Of a DNA stretch of 64,000 nt, positions 27,463 to 35,731 are shown in pieces. Where the stretch lies: positions 53,503 to 117,502 of the forward strand of contig CAKRZR010000007.1 of NCBI GenBank assembly GCA_934433485.1, given 5' to 3'. Each line of letters starts with the position of its first letter. Position 1 is the stretch's first letter. Made by a program: the position numbers and the translations under genes. This DNA is from an uncultured Eubacteriales bacterium (GTDB taxonomy: Bacteria; Bacillota; Clostridia; Oscillospirales; CAG-272). Below the pieces are notes generated by a model. That model worked only from the letters and a program-made list of their open reading frames with translations. It was not told the origin of the DNA and ran no database searches.

Positions 27463-27476
27463 TGTATCGCGATACA
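27463..27476. promoter_or_regulatory. Palindromic operator candidate
   Basis: Perfect 14-bp palindrome TGTATCGCGATACA placed 5 nt downstream of the -10 box, i.e. over the expected transcription start of the 27430 gene. Position and symmetry suit a dimeric repressor. Confidence 0.65.
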
Positions 27477-27481
27477 GAAGA

Positions 27482-27510
27482 AGTATACCGCGAAACGCTG
27501 GGTTTGTCAA
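27482..27510 (-). promoter_or_regulatory. Promoter of the DUF6259-like gene
   Basis: TTGACA (27510-27505) and TATACT (27487-27482), 17-nt spacing. Confidence 0.8.
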
Positions 27511-27551
27511 GGGATACGCCGCCTGCTGTATCGTTTTACCAAAGCAAAAAA

Positions 27552-27583
27552 CAAAAGAGACATCTTCACAAATGTCTCTTTTG
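27552..27583 (-). terminator. Terminator of tRNA-Pro
   Basis: Stem AAAAGAGACAT/ATGTCTCTTTT with a short loop, directly downstream of the tRNA on the minus strand and followed by U-rich sequence. Confidence 0.8.
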
Positions 27584-27587
27584 CGTA

Positions 27588-27661
27588 TCGGAGTGACTGG
27601 ACTTGAACCAGCGGCCTCTTGGTCCCGAACCAAGCACTCTACCAAACTGAGCCACACCCCG
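27588..27661 (-). tRNA. tRNA-Pro (anticodon CGG)
   Basis: 74 nt. Acceptor CGGGGTG pairs with CACTCCG (one G-U), discriminator A; D-arm GCTC..GAGT; anticodon stem CTTGG/CCAAG with loop TTCGGGA giving anticodon CGG (codon CCG); T-arm CTGGTTCAAGTCCAG. CCA is not encoded. It has its own promoter and terminator. Confidence 0.95.
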
Positions 27662-27673
27662 ACGAACGATAGT

Positions 27674-27702
27674 ATTATACCACGGCAGTCTTTGTTTGTC
27701 AA
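27674..27702 (-). promoter_or_regulatory. Promoter of tRNA-Pro
   Basis: TTGACA (27702-27697) and TATAAT (27679-27674), 17-nt spacing. Confidence 0.85.
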
Positions 27703-27841
27703 GGGGGTTTGGTAAGATTTTTGAAAAATTCCAACGAACGCCCATTCTCATGGCAAACCGTGTGCCGTTTTCTGCGGTACATAACACATCCCGATACTTT
27801 TTCTCACAAAACGCGTTATTGCTTTTCCCGTCGCCATCCGG

Positions 27842-27847
27842 TATACT
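27842..27847 (+). promoter_or_regulatory. -10 box of the XRE regulator gene
   Basis: TATACT with a weak -35 (TTGCTT at 27819-27824) 17 nt upstream. Confidence 0.6.
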
Positions 27848-27894
27848 ATAGGCAGCAGACGAATGATGAACGATTTTGAACAGGAGGACAACCT

Positions 27895-29079
27895 ATGAAA
27901 CTGATGATCGGAGAAAACATCCGCGCGTATCGCAAAAAGCACGATCTGACCCAGGAGGAGCTTGCCGAACGGCTGGGCGTGACCTACCAGTCTGTCAGCC
28001 GCTGGGAAAACGGCGCCACGTACCCCGACCTGGAGCTTCTGCCCGCCATCGCGCAGGCACTGTCCATCACCGCGGACGAGCTGCTTGGAATGCCGGAGGT
28101 GGAAAAGGAAAAGCGCGCGACCGAGACCCTGGACGAGCTGCACCGGGAATGCGTGAAGCCGGATTACGACGCGGATCGGATTGTGGCGCTGCTACGGGAC
28201 ATACGCCGGAATTACCTCCGCTGCAACGACGCATGGCGGCCGTGGGTGGAAGGAAACACCCGGGCGTTCGGCGATCCGCGGATACTGCCGGAGGTGCGGC
28301 TGTTGGCAAACGCCTATCTGGAGCTGTATCCGATGGGAGAAAGTGTCATCGCGACCATGTCTATCGTCGAGGATGAAGAACATTTGCAGGATTTTCTCGA
28401 TACGCACACCACATCCTTTGACTGTTCCGCGCGCGCTTTGCTTTTCAACCGATACTTCTGGCGCGGCGACATGGAGCGGTTTGAGCCGGAGCGGATGTAC
28501 CAGCTGCAAGATGCAATGGCAAAGCTTCTGAATGACGACCGGTATCTGCTCCCGCGAAACGCCACGCCGGAGGAGCAGGACGCCGCCGCTTGGTTTCGGG
28601 AATCCCTGCTTACCGTGTTCCGCCGCGACGCCGCCGACGACGGTCCGGATATGTGGACAGACGCGCGTCTGGATCTCGCGTTCTCTTTGGCGCAGCGTGC
28701 CCTCCGCCTCGGAGACACAGAAGAAGCGATGCGAAGGCTGGAGGGTGCCGTGCGACTGTTGGAGAATACGGTGCGGATCACGGAGGAGGTGCCGGTGCCA
28801 ACCTCCTGCCGCTTCCTCGACGGCATCGACTGGCGGGCAAGAGAGGATTGGCATAGCACCGACAACCATCCGGACAGACCTCTCGAGCGGATCATATCCT
28901 TTTCCAAGTTCATGGGAAATATGGTCACCTGCAACTGTATCATTCCCAGCAGAATCTACGCAAGGCTGACCGGGGAAGCCTTTGCGCCGCTGCGAGAGCA
29001 CACGGAATACGCGTCCCTGTGCGCGCGTGTGCAGGCGCTGATCGTCACGAAGCCCGCGAAAATTGCAAAAAAACCGTAA
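27895..29079 (+). CDS. XRE-family transcriptional regulator with large C-terminal domain
   Basis: 394 residues. The first 65 form a classic HTH_3 domain (GENIRAYRKKHDLTQEELAE, SVSRWENG). The remaining 330 residues are helical, probably TPR-like, and include a stretch around 245-330 with repeated helix pairs; they may sense a ligand or partner. An AGGAGG ribosome site lies 8 nt upstream. It stands alone between tRNA-Pro and the NifU-like gene with its own promoter; targets are unknown. Confidence 0.85.
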   Translation: MKLMIGENIRAYRKKHDLTQEELAERLGVTYQSVSRWENGATYPDLELLPAIAQALSITADELLGMPEVEKEKRATETLDELHRECVKPDYDADRIVALLRDIRRNYLRCNDAWRPWVEGNTRAFGDPRILPEVRLLANAYLELYPMGESVIATMSIVEDEEHLQDFLDTHTTSFDCSARALLFNRYFWRGDMERFEPERMYQLQDAMAKLLNDDRYLLPRNATPEEQDAAAWFRESLLTVFRRDAADDGPDMWTDARLDLAFSLAQRALRLGDTEEAMRRLEGAVRLLENTVRITEEVPVPTSCRFLDGIDWRAREDWHSTDNHPDRPLERIISFSKFMGNMVTCNCIIPSRIYARLTGEAFAPLREHTEYASLCARVQALIVTKPAKIAKKP

Positions 29080-29106
29080 ATTTTGCGCCGCGGGGGAGCA
29101 AACCCG

Positions 29107-29135
29107 TTGACGCGGGGGCGGTTTTGTATTATAAT
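29107..29135 (+). promoter_or_regulatory. Promoter of the NifU-like/GGGtGRT operon
   Basis: TTGACG and TATAAT with 17-nt spacing; leader of about 100 nt before the start at 29242. Confidence 0.75.
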
Positions 29136-29241
29136 ATAGGTTGACGAGAATGTGCTGTCCGTCGGTTGGCGTTTGTGTCGCAGGCGGGCGCAGAACACTC
29201 TTTTCTCCATCGAAAAGTGAATCGCAAAGGAGTTTTTCAAA

Positions 29242-29943
29242 ATGGGCAATATTGCTTACTCACATGAAGTCGAAACCATGTGTACCGTTGCCAAAGGACC
29301 CAACCACGGTCCCGCTCCCATTCCGGAAGAGGGCAAATGGGTCAAGGCATACGAAATCAAGGACATCTCCGGTCTGACCCACGGTGTGGGCTGGTGTGCT
29401 CCGCAGCAGGGCGCGTGCAAGCTGACCCTGAACGTCAAGGACGGTATCATCGAGGAAGCGCTCGTTGAGACCATCGGATGTTCCGGTATGACGCACTCCG
29501 CCGCTATGGCAGCCGAGATCCTGCCGGGCAAGACGATCCTTGAAGCACTGAACACCGACCTTGTATGTGACGCCATCAACACCGCTATGCGCGAGCTGTT
29601 CTTGCAGATCGTGTACGGCAGAAGCCAGTCCGCGTTCTCTGAGGGCGGTCTGACCATCGGCGCAGGGCTTGAGGACCTCGGCAAGGGTACCCGTTCCCAG
29701 GTCGGCACCATGTACGGCACCAAGGCAAAGGGCGTTCGCTATCTGGAAATGGCAGAGGGCTACGTCACCCGCCTCGCGCTGGACAAGGACGACCAGGTCA
29801 TCGGCTATGAATTCGTATCTCTGGGCAAAATGACCGACTTCATCAAGAAGGGCATGGAACCCGGTGAAGCGTACCAGAAGGCTATGGGTACGTACGGCAG
29901 ATTCGACGGTGCGGTCAAGTACATTGACCCCCGTAAAGAGTAA
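29242..29943 (+). CDS. NifU-like iron-sulfur scaffold-type protein
   Basis: 233 residues. Cysteines in GVGWCAPQQGACKL, IGCSGMTHS and LVCDAI follow the IscU/NifU N-terminal pattern of three cluster-binding Cys. In Clostridia this extended form is always paired with a GGGtGRT protein, as here (17-nt gap). Start with GGAG 9 nt upstream. The codon use is strongly biased, suggesting high expression. Probably holds or delivers a 2Fe-2S/4Fe-4S cluster; the exact client is not known. Confidence 0.85.
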   Translation: MGNIAYSHEVETMCTVAKGPNHGPAPIPEEGKWVKAYEIKDISGLTHGVGWCAPQQGACKLTLNVKDGIIEEALVETIGCSGMTHSAAMAAEILPGKTILEALNTDLVCDAINTAMRELFLQIVYGRSQSAFSEGGLTIGAGLEDLGKGTRSQVGTMYGTKAKGVRYLEMAEGYVTRLALDKDDQVIGYEFVSLGKMTDFIKKGMEPGEAYQKAMGTYGRFDGAVKYIDPRKE

Positions 29944-29960
29944 TTTGGGAGGATACGAGA

Positions 29961-30965
29961 ATGGCATTATTTGAAAGCTACGAAAGACGTGTTGACAAGA
30001 TCATGGGTGTTCTTGCCGAATACGGTATCTCCTCCATTGAAGAGTGCAAGGACATCACCCTCGCCGCCGGCATCGACTGCGACAAGATCGTGCGCGAAAC
30101 CCAGCCGATCTGCTTTGAAAACGCGGTATGGGCATACACCGTCGGCGCAGCCATCGCCATCAAGAAGGGCTGCAAAAAAGCAAACGAAGCCGCTGCCGCC
30201 ATCGGTATCGGTCTCCAGTCGTTCTGCATCCCCGGTTCCGTCGCGGAAAACCGCAAGGTCGGTCTCGGTCACGGCAACCTGGGCGCAATGCTCCTCTCCG
30301 AGGAAACGGACTGCTTCTGCTTCCTCGCCGGTCACGAATCCTTTGCGGCAGCGGAAGGTGCTATCAAAATCGCCCTCAACGCCAACAAGGTGCGTGTCAA
30401 GCCCCTGCGCGTTATCCTGAACGGTCTCGGCAAGGACGCCGCGTTCATCATCTCCCGTATCAACGGCTTCACCTACGTAAAGACGGAATTTGACCCGTAC
30501 ACCGAGGAAGTCACGATCGTTTCCGAAACCGCGTACTCTGACGGCCCGCGCGCCAAGGTTCGCTGCTACGGCGCGGACAACGTTCCGGAAGGCGTTGCCA
30601 TCATGAAGCTCGAAAAGGTCGGCGTTTCCATCACCGGTAACTCCACCAACCCGACCAGATTCCAGCATCCCGTTGCCGGCACCTACAAGAAGTGGTGTGT
30701 TGAAAACGGCGTGAAGTACTTCTCTGTTGCATCCGGCGGCGGTACCGGTCGTACCCTGCACCCGGACAACATGGCAGCCGGTCCGTCCTCCTACGGCATG
30801 ACCGACACCATGGGCAGAATGCACTCCGACGCACAGTTCGCCGGCTCCTCCTCCGTTCCCGCGCACGTGGAAATGATGGGTCTCATCGGCATGGGCAACA
30901 ACCCGATGGTAGGCGCTACCGTCGCGGTCGCCGTCGCGGTCGAAGAAGCGATGAAGAATCGGTAA
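29961..30965 (+). CDS. GGGtGRT family protein
   Basis: 334 residues with the family hallmark GGGTGRTLHPDNMA at about 259-272. Conserved cysteines (for example IDCDK, PICFE, KGCKK, DCFC) suggest metal or cluster binding. Function undetermined; the family is a genomic partner of the NifU-like protein just upstream, with which it forms an operon. GGGAGG ribosome site 9 nt before the ATG. Strong codon bias like its neighbour. Confidence 0.9.
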   Translation: MALFESYERRVDKIMGVLAEYGISSIEECKDITLAAGIDCDKIVRETQPICFENAVWAYTVGAAIAIKKGCKKANEAAAAIGIGLQSFCIPGSVAENRKVGLGHGNLGAMLLSEETDCFCFLAGHESFAAAEGAIKIALNANKVRVKPLRVILNGLGKDAAFIISRINGFTYVKTEFDPYTEEVTIVSETAYSDGPRAKVRCYGADNVPEGVAIMKLEKVGVSITGNSTNPTRFQHPVAGTYKKWCVENGVKYFSVASGGGTGRTLHPDNMAAGPSSYGMTDTMGRMHSDAQFAGSSSVPAHVEMMGLIGMGNNPMVGATVAVAVAVEEAMKNR

Positions 30966-30986
30966 TCCACAAATACCCGCCTATAG

Positions 30987-31023
30987 AAAAAGGAAGCTTG
31001 TCCCGGACAGGCTTCCTTTTTTG
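30987..31023 (+). terminator. Terminator of the GGGtGRT operon
   Basis: Hairpin with arms AAAAAGGAAGCTTGTCC and GGACAGGCTTCC followed by TTTTTT. Confidence 0.9.
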
Positions 31024-31052
31024 CGTGCAAGGAGCATGTGTGGTCTCCCCTC

Positions 31053-31081
31053 TTGCATCGTCGGGGGATTTATGGTATACT
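31053..31081 (+). promoter_or_regulatory. Promoter of the AraC-family regulator
   Basis: TTGCAT and TATACT with 17-nt spacing, 42 nt before the start codon. Confidence 0.7.
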
Positions 31082-31122
31082 GTCCCTGTATCGACACCGC
31101 TCCGGCGCGAAAGGAGACGCCT

Positions 31123-32031
31123 ATGAACCCCGTCTTTACCACGAACCCCGTCTTTACCACATCGATCGGCGACGCGTCCATTCCGTCCATTCTCGACAGC
31201 GGATTTGTGCACGATTACACCGTCACCTCGTATCTCCATTCCCATTCGTACTACGAGCTGTTCGCCGCCGTGGAGTCCGCGTTATATCTGGAAGGAGCCG
31301 ACAATACGTCCTGGACGCTGCCTGCCGGGTCGGTCTGCCTGATCCCGCCGGGTTTCTTCCACCGCGTCCGCGCTGGGGACAAGCTCGCCATCCGATTCCA
31401 CGTGCAGCAACGAGAATGTGAAACGGATACGGATTCCGTCTACGGCGCCTGCACAGCGATCCTCTTCGCCATCCGCACGCCTCTGATCCGCACCGACGCC
31501 GACAGCGATTCTCTCTGCCAACTGCTGCTCACCATCCGTGAGGAACTGTCCGCACATCGACTCGGCGGGAAAACCTACGCGTCGTTTCTGCTCGGCACGT
31601 TTTACATTCGGCTCCTACGTTCCCTATCGCAGGATCTGCCGCACGCTTTCCAGACCACGCGCAGGACAGCGGACGACCCGACCTTGCGGCAGTTGGAAAT
31701 CGACGAATACTTCACCGCGCATTACGCCGAATCGATCACGGCGGAGGATATGGCGCGCGACCTCCATCTTTCCAAGCGGCAGCTCAGCCGGATTCTCTCC
31801 GCCATCTATAACCGCAGCTTCCGGGAGATCCTCGTCAACACCCGGCTCCAGCAGGCGCTGCATCTGCTCACGAGAACAGCGTACTCCATCGAGGAGATCG
31901 CGTCAATGGTCGGCTACGGCTCGCTTTCCGGTTTTTACGCCGCGTTTCAGAAGAAGTTTTCCGTCACCGCGGGGGCGTATCGCCGCAACAAAAGGGACGT
32001 TTCCACAATAGAGCGCGTGGAGAAAGTATAA
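31123..32031 (+). CDS. AraC-family transcriptional regulator
   Basis: 302 residues. The N-terminal part is a cupin-like sensor (HSHSYYELFAAVE, LIPPGFFHRV); the last 100 residues carry two HTH motifs (ITAEDMARDLHLSKRQLSRI and SIEEIASMVGYGSLSGFYAA) typical of AraC/XylS activators. The AAGGAG ribosome site fixes the start at 31123. The first 12 codons contain a tandem 18-nt duplication (NPVFTT twice). Placed immediately upstream of the solute-binding/sialidase/NanA genes, it is the likely activator of that module in response to a sugar. Confidence 0.88.
   Translation: MNPVFTTNPVFTTSIGDASIPSILDSGFVHDYTVTSYLHSHSYYELFAAVESALYLEGADNTSWTLPAGSVCLIPPGFFHRVRAGDKLAIRFHVQQRECETDTDSVYGACTAILFAIRTPLIRTDADSDSLCQLLLTIREELSAHRLGGKTYASFLLGTFYIRLLRSLSQDLPHAFQTTRRTADDPTLRQLEIDEYFTAHYAESITAEDMARDLHLSKRQLSRILSAIYNRSFREILVNTRLQQALHLLTRTAYSIEEIASMVGYGSLSGFYAAFQKKFSVTAGAYRRNKRDVSTIERVEKV
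31126..31161 (+). repeat. Tandem 18-nt duplication inside the AraC-type gene
   Basis: AACCCCGTCTTTACCACG is followed by the same 18 nt except for the last base; it duplicates six codons at the protein N-terminus. Confidence 0.9.
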
Positions 32032-32084
32032 ATTTTCCGATAACGCGCCGATTTTTCTCGTTTTATCCGATAATGGGACATCAT

Positions 32085-32161
32085 TTGTGCCAAACACGGC
32101 GTATTGGCGTATTGTCTTTTCTGCCGATACGAGGTAAAATGATGGTAAAAGGTTGGCACAA
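32085..32161 (+). promoter_or_regulatory. Promoter flanked by inverted operator half-sites
   Basis: TTGTGCCAA at 32085-32093 and its exact complement at 32153-32161 bracket a promoter (TTGTCT 32112-32117, TAAAAT 32135-32140, 17-nt spacing). The layout suggests regulation of the 32196-35676 genes, perhaps by the adjacent AraC-family protein. Confidence 0.6.
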
Positions 32162-32195
32162 TTGCCGCCATCATTCCAAATAAGGAGAAACGCCT

Positions 32196-33644
32196 ATGAA
32201 ACGAACTCTATGTGCGCTCTTATGTATGCTTCTGCTTACATCCTCCTGTGGAAGCACCTCCGAGCCGACCAAGGAAAGCACCGATCCTGCCGCACAGAAC
32301 GACACCGCCACAGAATCGGAGGAAACCGCGGAAACCGTCCTCACCGCCGATCTGCCGGACGTCCGCTACGACGGCTACACGTTCACGATCCTCACGCTGA
32401 ACGACTATAGCCGCCGCTACCATCTGACTGCGGACGAAACAAACGGTGAGCCGTTAAACGACGCGACCTACGAGCGGAACAACAAGATCTACGAACGGCT
32501 CGGTGCGGAGATCGCCACCTATGAGGACGACAATACCGCATCCGCCCTGCAAAACGCCGTCGCGTCCGGGGACACCACATTCAGTATGGTTCTGCCGCAC
32601 CCGAACGCGGAGGTGGGACTGCTCAAAATGGTATCGGCGGGACTGCTCTACAACCAGAACGAGCTGCCCGTCGTGGACTGGGACAAGCCGTGGTGGAACG
32701 ACAACGCGCGGCAGACCCTCTCCATCGGCGATACGGCGTATCTCGCATCCGGGGACTACAGTCTGACCTGTCAGGGGATGCAGGGGATTCTGTTCAACAA
32801 AGAGCTGATGGAAAATCTCGGCATAGACGCGAATCTCTACGATCTGGTGCGCACAGGCAAATGGACCATGGACGCGCTTCTGCCTCTTGTCGAGATGGCG
32901 TCCGCGGATGTAAACGGCGACGGTAAAATGGACGCGGACGATCGGTATGGCATTTTGCCGAACAACATCGGCTACTGCTGGCAGATCGGAATGGGGCAGC
33001 CGTTTACCGCGAAGGACGAGGACGGATACCCACGCGCCGCGATGAAAACGGAACGGATGCAGAAGATCGTGGAACTGTGCTGTCAGATGGCGACGAGCGA
33101 CGCCTGCTTTGTCACCAGCTACAGCTACGCCACCTACGACACGAGCGATTTCAAAAAAATCTTCACCGAGGGACGCACCCTCTTTGCCGCGCTGGACATC
33201 GGCGGTCTGTACGCGACCCTGCGTGACATCGAATTTGATTTCGGTATCGTTCCCTTCCCCAAATTCGATGAGGCGCAGGACGGCTACAAGACCTTCTGCG
33301 GCGCCGGAATCGAGGGCGTGCCGGTCAACATCGAGGATCCGGCGCGCACCGGGGTGATCCTCGAAGCACTGAGCTATTACAGCTACGAATACCAGCGTCC
33401 CGTGTTCTTTGACATCGTGCTGGAGAACAAGGCGGTGCGCGACGCGGATTCCTACGAGATGATCACCCTCATGCACGAGGGCAAGACGTTCGATTTCGGC
33501 TTCAATCTCGACCCGAGCGGCAAGCTGGTCGGTATCCTTCAGACGCTGACGCAGAAAAAAAGCACGGATTTCACCTCCCTCTACGCCAGCCTGGAGCCGA
33601 CCATCGAAGCGAAATTCGACGATCTGTACGCCAATTTACAATGA
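32196..33644 (+). CDS. Solute-binding lipoprotein of the sialic-acid-like module
   Basis: 482 residues, signal peptide with lipobox TSSC near residue 18. Same family as the triplet at 8694-13328 (shared YTFTIL, WDKPWW, DVNGDGKMDADDRYG and C-terminal FDFGF blocks) but clearly distant. EF-hand-like loop retained. Its stop overlaps the open frame of the next gene and the sialidase-like start follows by 17 nt, so it is co-transcribed with glycan-cleaving genes; the ligand may be a sialylated sugar. No permease genes nearby. Confidence 0.82.
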   Translation: MKRTLCALLCMLLLTSSCGSTSEPTKESTDPAAQNDTATESEETAETVLTADLPDVRYDGYTFTILTLNDYSRRYHLTADETNGEPLNDATYERNNKIYERLGAEIATYEDDNTASALQNAVASGDTTFSMVLPHPNAEVGLLKMVSAGLLYNQNELPVVDWDKPWWNDNARQTLSIGDTAYLASGDYSLTCQGMQGILFNKELMENLGIDANLYDLVRTGKWTMDALLPLVEMASADVNGDGKMDADDRYGILPNNIGYCWQIGMGQPFTAKDEDGYPRAAMKTERMQKIVELCCQMATSDACFVTSYSYATYDTSDFKKIFTEGRTLFAALDIGGLYATLRDIEFDFGIVPFPKFDEAQDGYKTFCGAGIEGVPVNIEDPARTGVILEALSYYSYEYQRPVFFDIVLENKAVRDADSYEMITLMHEGKTFDFGFNLDPSGKLVGILQTLTQKKSTDFTSLYASLEPTIEAKFDDLYANLQ

Positions 33645-33661
33645 TAAAGAAGGAGCACCCT

Positions 33662-34735
33662 ATGGAAAAATATCCCAACAAAACCGATGGGATCGTGTAC
33701 CGCAACCCCGATTCCTTTTTCGGCTACTGCGGCTGGCCGTCCGTTTGTCAGGATGAGAACGGCACCCTGTATGCCGCCTATTCCGGATTCCGCGGCAGCC
33801 ATATCTGCCCGTTTGGCAAAACCTGTCTCACCCGCAGCCACGACGGCGGCAGGACCTGGTCAGCTCCGGCTGTCGTGAACGACACTTGGCTCGACGACCG
33901 GGACGCGGGGATTGTCTCCCTCGGCGGCGGACGGCTGATGATCACGTGGTTCACCAATCCGGCAGACACCTATGCGGCAGGCGGCGAATTTGCCTCCGGC
34001 GTATGGGGACCGTCCCAGTCGCTGACAAACGAGCTGTATCCGACAGCACCGGCGGAATATCGCGGCGGCGGCTCGTACTATCGAATCTCCGAGGACGGCG
34101 GCGACACATGGGGCGAGAGCACGAAGCTCCCGATCTCCTCTCCGCACGGTCCGACCCTCCTGCGCGACGGCACGATTCTGTATCTCGGCAAGGAGCTGTG
34201 GTGCCACGCATGCCGCTCGGACGATCACGTGATCCGCGCCATGGCGTCCACAGACGGCGGCAGAACGTTCACGGATCGCGGCGTCGTGCCCTTGCCGGTT
34301 GGATACGCGTGGACGGACTTCTACGAACCGCACGCCATAGAGCTGCCCGACGGAACGATCCTCGGCACCATCCGCGCGCACAGGCCGTATTTCACCGTAT
34401 TTCTGACCCGTTCCGCGGACGGCGGCAAAACCTGGTCGATGCCGATGCAGATGGATGTACAGGGTTCCCCGCCGCACCTGCTCGTGCACTCCTCCGGCGC
34501 GGTCATCCTGACCTTCGGCAGACGGATCGCACCGTTCGGCGAGCGTGCCGTGGTCAGCCGCGACAACGGTTTGACATGGGACACCGAATATATCCTGCGC
34601 GACGACGGTGTGGACGGCGACCTCGGCTATCCGGCGACCGTGGAGCTCTCGGACAGCAGTCTCTTTACCGTTTATTATCAGCGCGTCCCCGGCGACAGAC
34701 AGGACAGTATTTTGTACACAAGATGGGAGCTGTAA
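33662..34735 (+). CDS. Sialidase-like (BNR/Asp-box) protein
   Basis: 357 residues with five Asp boxes of the form SxDxGxTW (for example SHDGGRTWS at 59-67, SEDGGDTWG, STDGGRTFT, SADGGKTWS, SRDNGLTWD), the mark of six-bladed sialidase propellers. There is no signal peptide, so it should work in the cytoplasm on imported sugars. The next gene encodes an N-acetylneuraminate lyase 2 nt downstream, strongly supporting a sialic-acid role. Ribosome site AAGGAG; the start at 33662 is chosen over the earlier frame opening inside the previous gene. Catalytic Arg triad not verified. Confidence 0.8.
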   Translation: MEKYPNKTDGIVYRNPDSFFGYCGWPSVCQDENGTLYAAYSGFRGSHICPFGKTCLTRSHDGGRTWSAPAVVNDTWLDDRDAGIVSLGGGRLMITWFTNPADTYAAGGEFASGVWGPSQSLTNELYPTAPAEYRGGGSYYRISEDGGDTWGESTKLPISSPHGPTLLRDGTILYLGKELWCHACRSDDHVIRAMASTDGGRTFTDRGVVPLPVGYAWTDFYEPHAIELPDGTILGTIRAHRPYFTVFLTRSADGGKTWSMPMQMDVQGSPPHLLVHSSGAVILTFGRRIAPFGERAVVSRDNGLTWDTEYILRDDGVDGDLGYPATVELSDSSLFTVYYQRVPGDRQDSILYTRWEL

Positions 34736-34737
34736 CG

Positions 34738-35676
34738 ATGGCATACGAAAATCTGCACGGCATTCTGCCCGCCCTTATGACGGCGTTCACCGACGACGGG
34801 ACGCGTATCGATCCCGCAAGAATCCGCGCTCTGGTGCGTCGCCTCATCTGCGCCGGCGTCCATGGGCTGTACGTAGGCGGCTCGTCGGGGGAAATGCTCC
34901 TCTGCTCGACGGAGGAACGGATGGAGCTTTTGGAAACCGTACTCGATGTGACAAAAAGCGCGGACAGACCGGTATCTGTGATCGCCCATGTCGGCTCTAC
35001 GGGAACCAGAGAAACCCTTGCCCTTGCCAGACACGCCGCGAAAGCGGGAGCCGACGCGGTATCCTCCGTCACGCCGCTGTACTTTGCCTATAGCTTTGCC
35101 GAGGTGCGCCGTTTCTATGAGGAGATCGCCGCCGCCACAGAGCTGCCCGTGGTGATCTACAACATACCCGCGCGCACCGGAATGACCCTGAACGCCGCCC
35201 AGCTTGATACGCTGCTGTCGATTTCCAATGTCGCCGGTATGAAGTTCACTTCCTCCGATTTCTACCTGCTCGAACGGCTGGTGACGGCGCATCCGGACAA
35301 AATCTTCTACAACGGCAGCGACGAGATGCTCTTATCCGGTCTGGCGGCAGGCGCGCACGGCGGGATCGGCACCACGTACAATTTCCAGCCCGCGCGTATG
35401 CTATCGATCTACCGGCTCTATCATGAGGGCAGAATGGCGGAGGCACTTGCAAATCAGCGGCAGGCAAACGCCATGATCGAAGCGGTGCTCGACTGCGGCG
35501 TGCTTCCGGCATGCAAGGCGCTGCTCCGGATCGGCGGACTCGACTACGGCACCTGCCGCGCGCCGTTTTTACCGCTTTCCGACGAACAGTACGCCGCGCT
35601 TGCGAAAACCGCCATCGAAAAAATGGGCGAAGGATTTATGACGCGGCAAATGCTCTTTATCAAAAACGAATTGTGA
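34738..35676 (+). CDS. nanA: N-acetylneuraminate lyase
   Basis: 312 residues of the DHDPS/NAL TIM-barrel superfamily. GGSSGEM forms the carboxylate-binding loop, YNIPARTG holds the active-site Tyr141, and MKFTSSDFYLLERL carries the Schiff-base Lys169; these match E. coli NanA (Tyr137, Lys165) and the KFTS-DFY pattern is specific to sialate lyases rather than DHDPS. Cleaves N-acetylneuraminate to N-acetylmannosamine and pyruvate. GGGAG ribosome site overlaps the stop of the sialidase gene. NanE and NanK genes are not in the window. Confidence 0.9.
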   Translation: MAYENLHGILPALMTAFTDDGTRIDPARIRALVRRLICAGVHGLYVGGSSGEMLLCSTEERMELLETVLDVTKSADRPVSVIAHVGSTGTRETLALARHAAKAGADAVSSVTPLYFAYSFAEVRRFYEEIAAATELPVVIYNIPARTGMTLNAAQLDTLLSISNVAGMKFTSSDFYLLERLVTAHPDKIFYNGSDEMLLSGLAAGAHGGIGTTYNFQPARMLSIYRLYHEGRMAEALANQRQANAMIEAVLDCGVLPACKALLRIGGLDYGTCRAPFLPLSDEQYAALAKTAIEKMGEGFMTRQMLFIKNEL

Positions 35677-35679
35677 AAA

Positions 35680-35716
35680 AAAACAGATCGGGTATTTTGC
35701 GTATCCGATCTGTTTT
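35680..35716. terminator. Bidirectional terminator between nanA and the 35732 gene
   Basis: Stem AAAACAGATCGG/CCGATCTGTTTT with A- and T-runs on either side. Confidence 0.88.
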
Positions 35717-35731
35717 TCGTTCATGCTTCGA

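Noticed and set aside
34738..35676. Dihydrodipicolinate synthase instead of NanA
   Set aside because: KFTS-DFY around the Schiff-base Lys and the sialidase-like neighbour are specific to sialate lyases.
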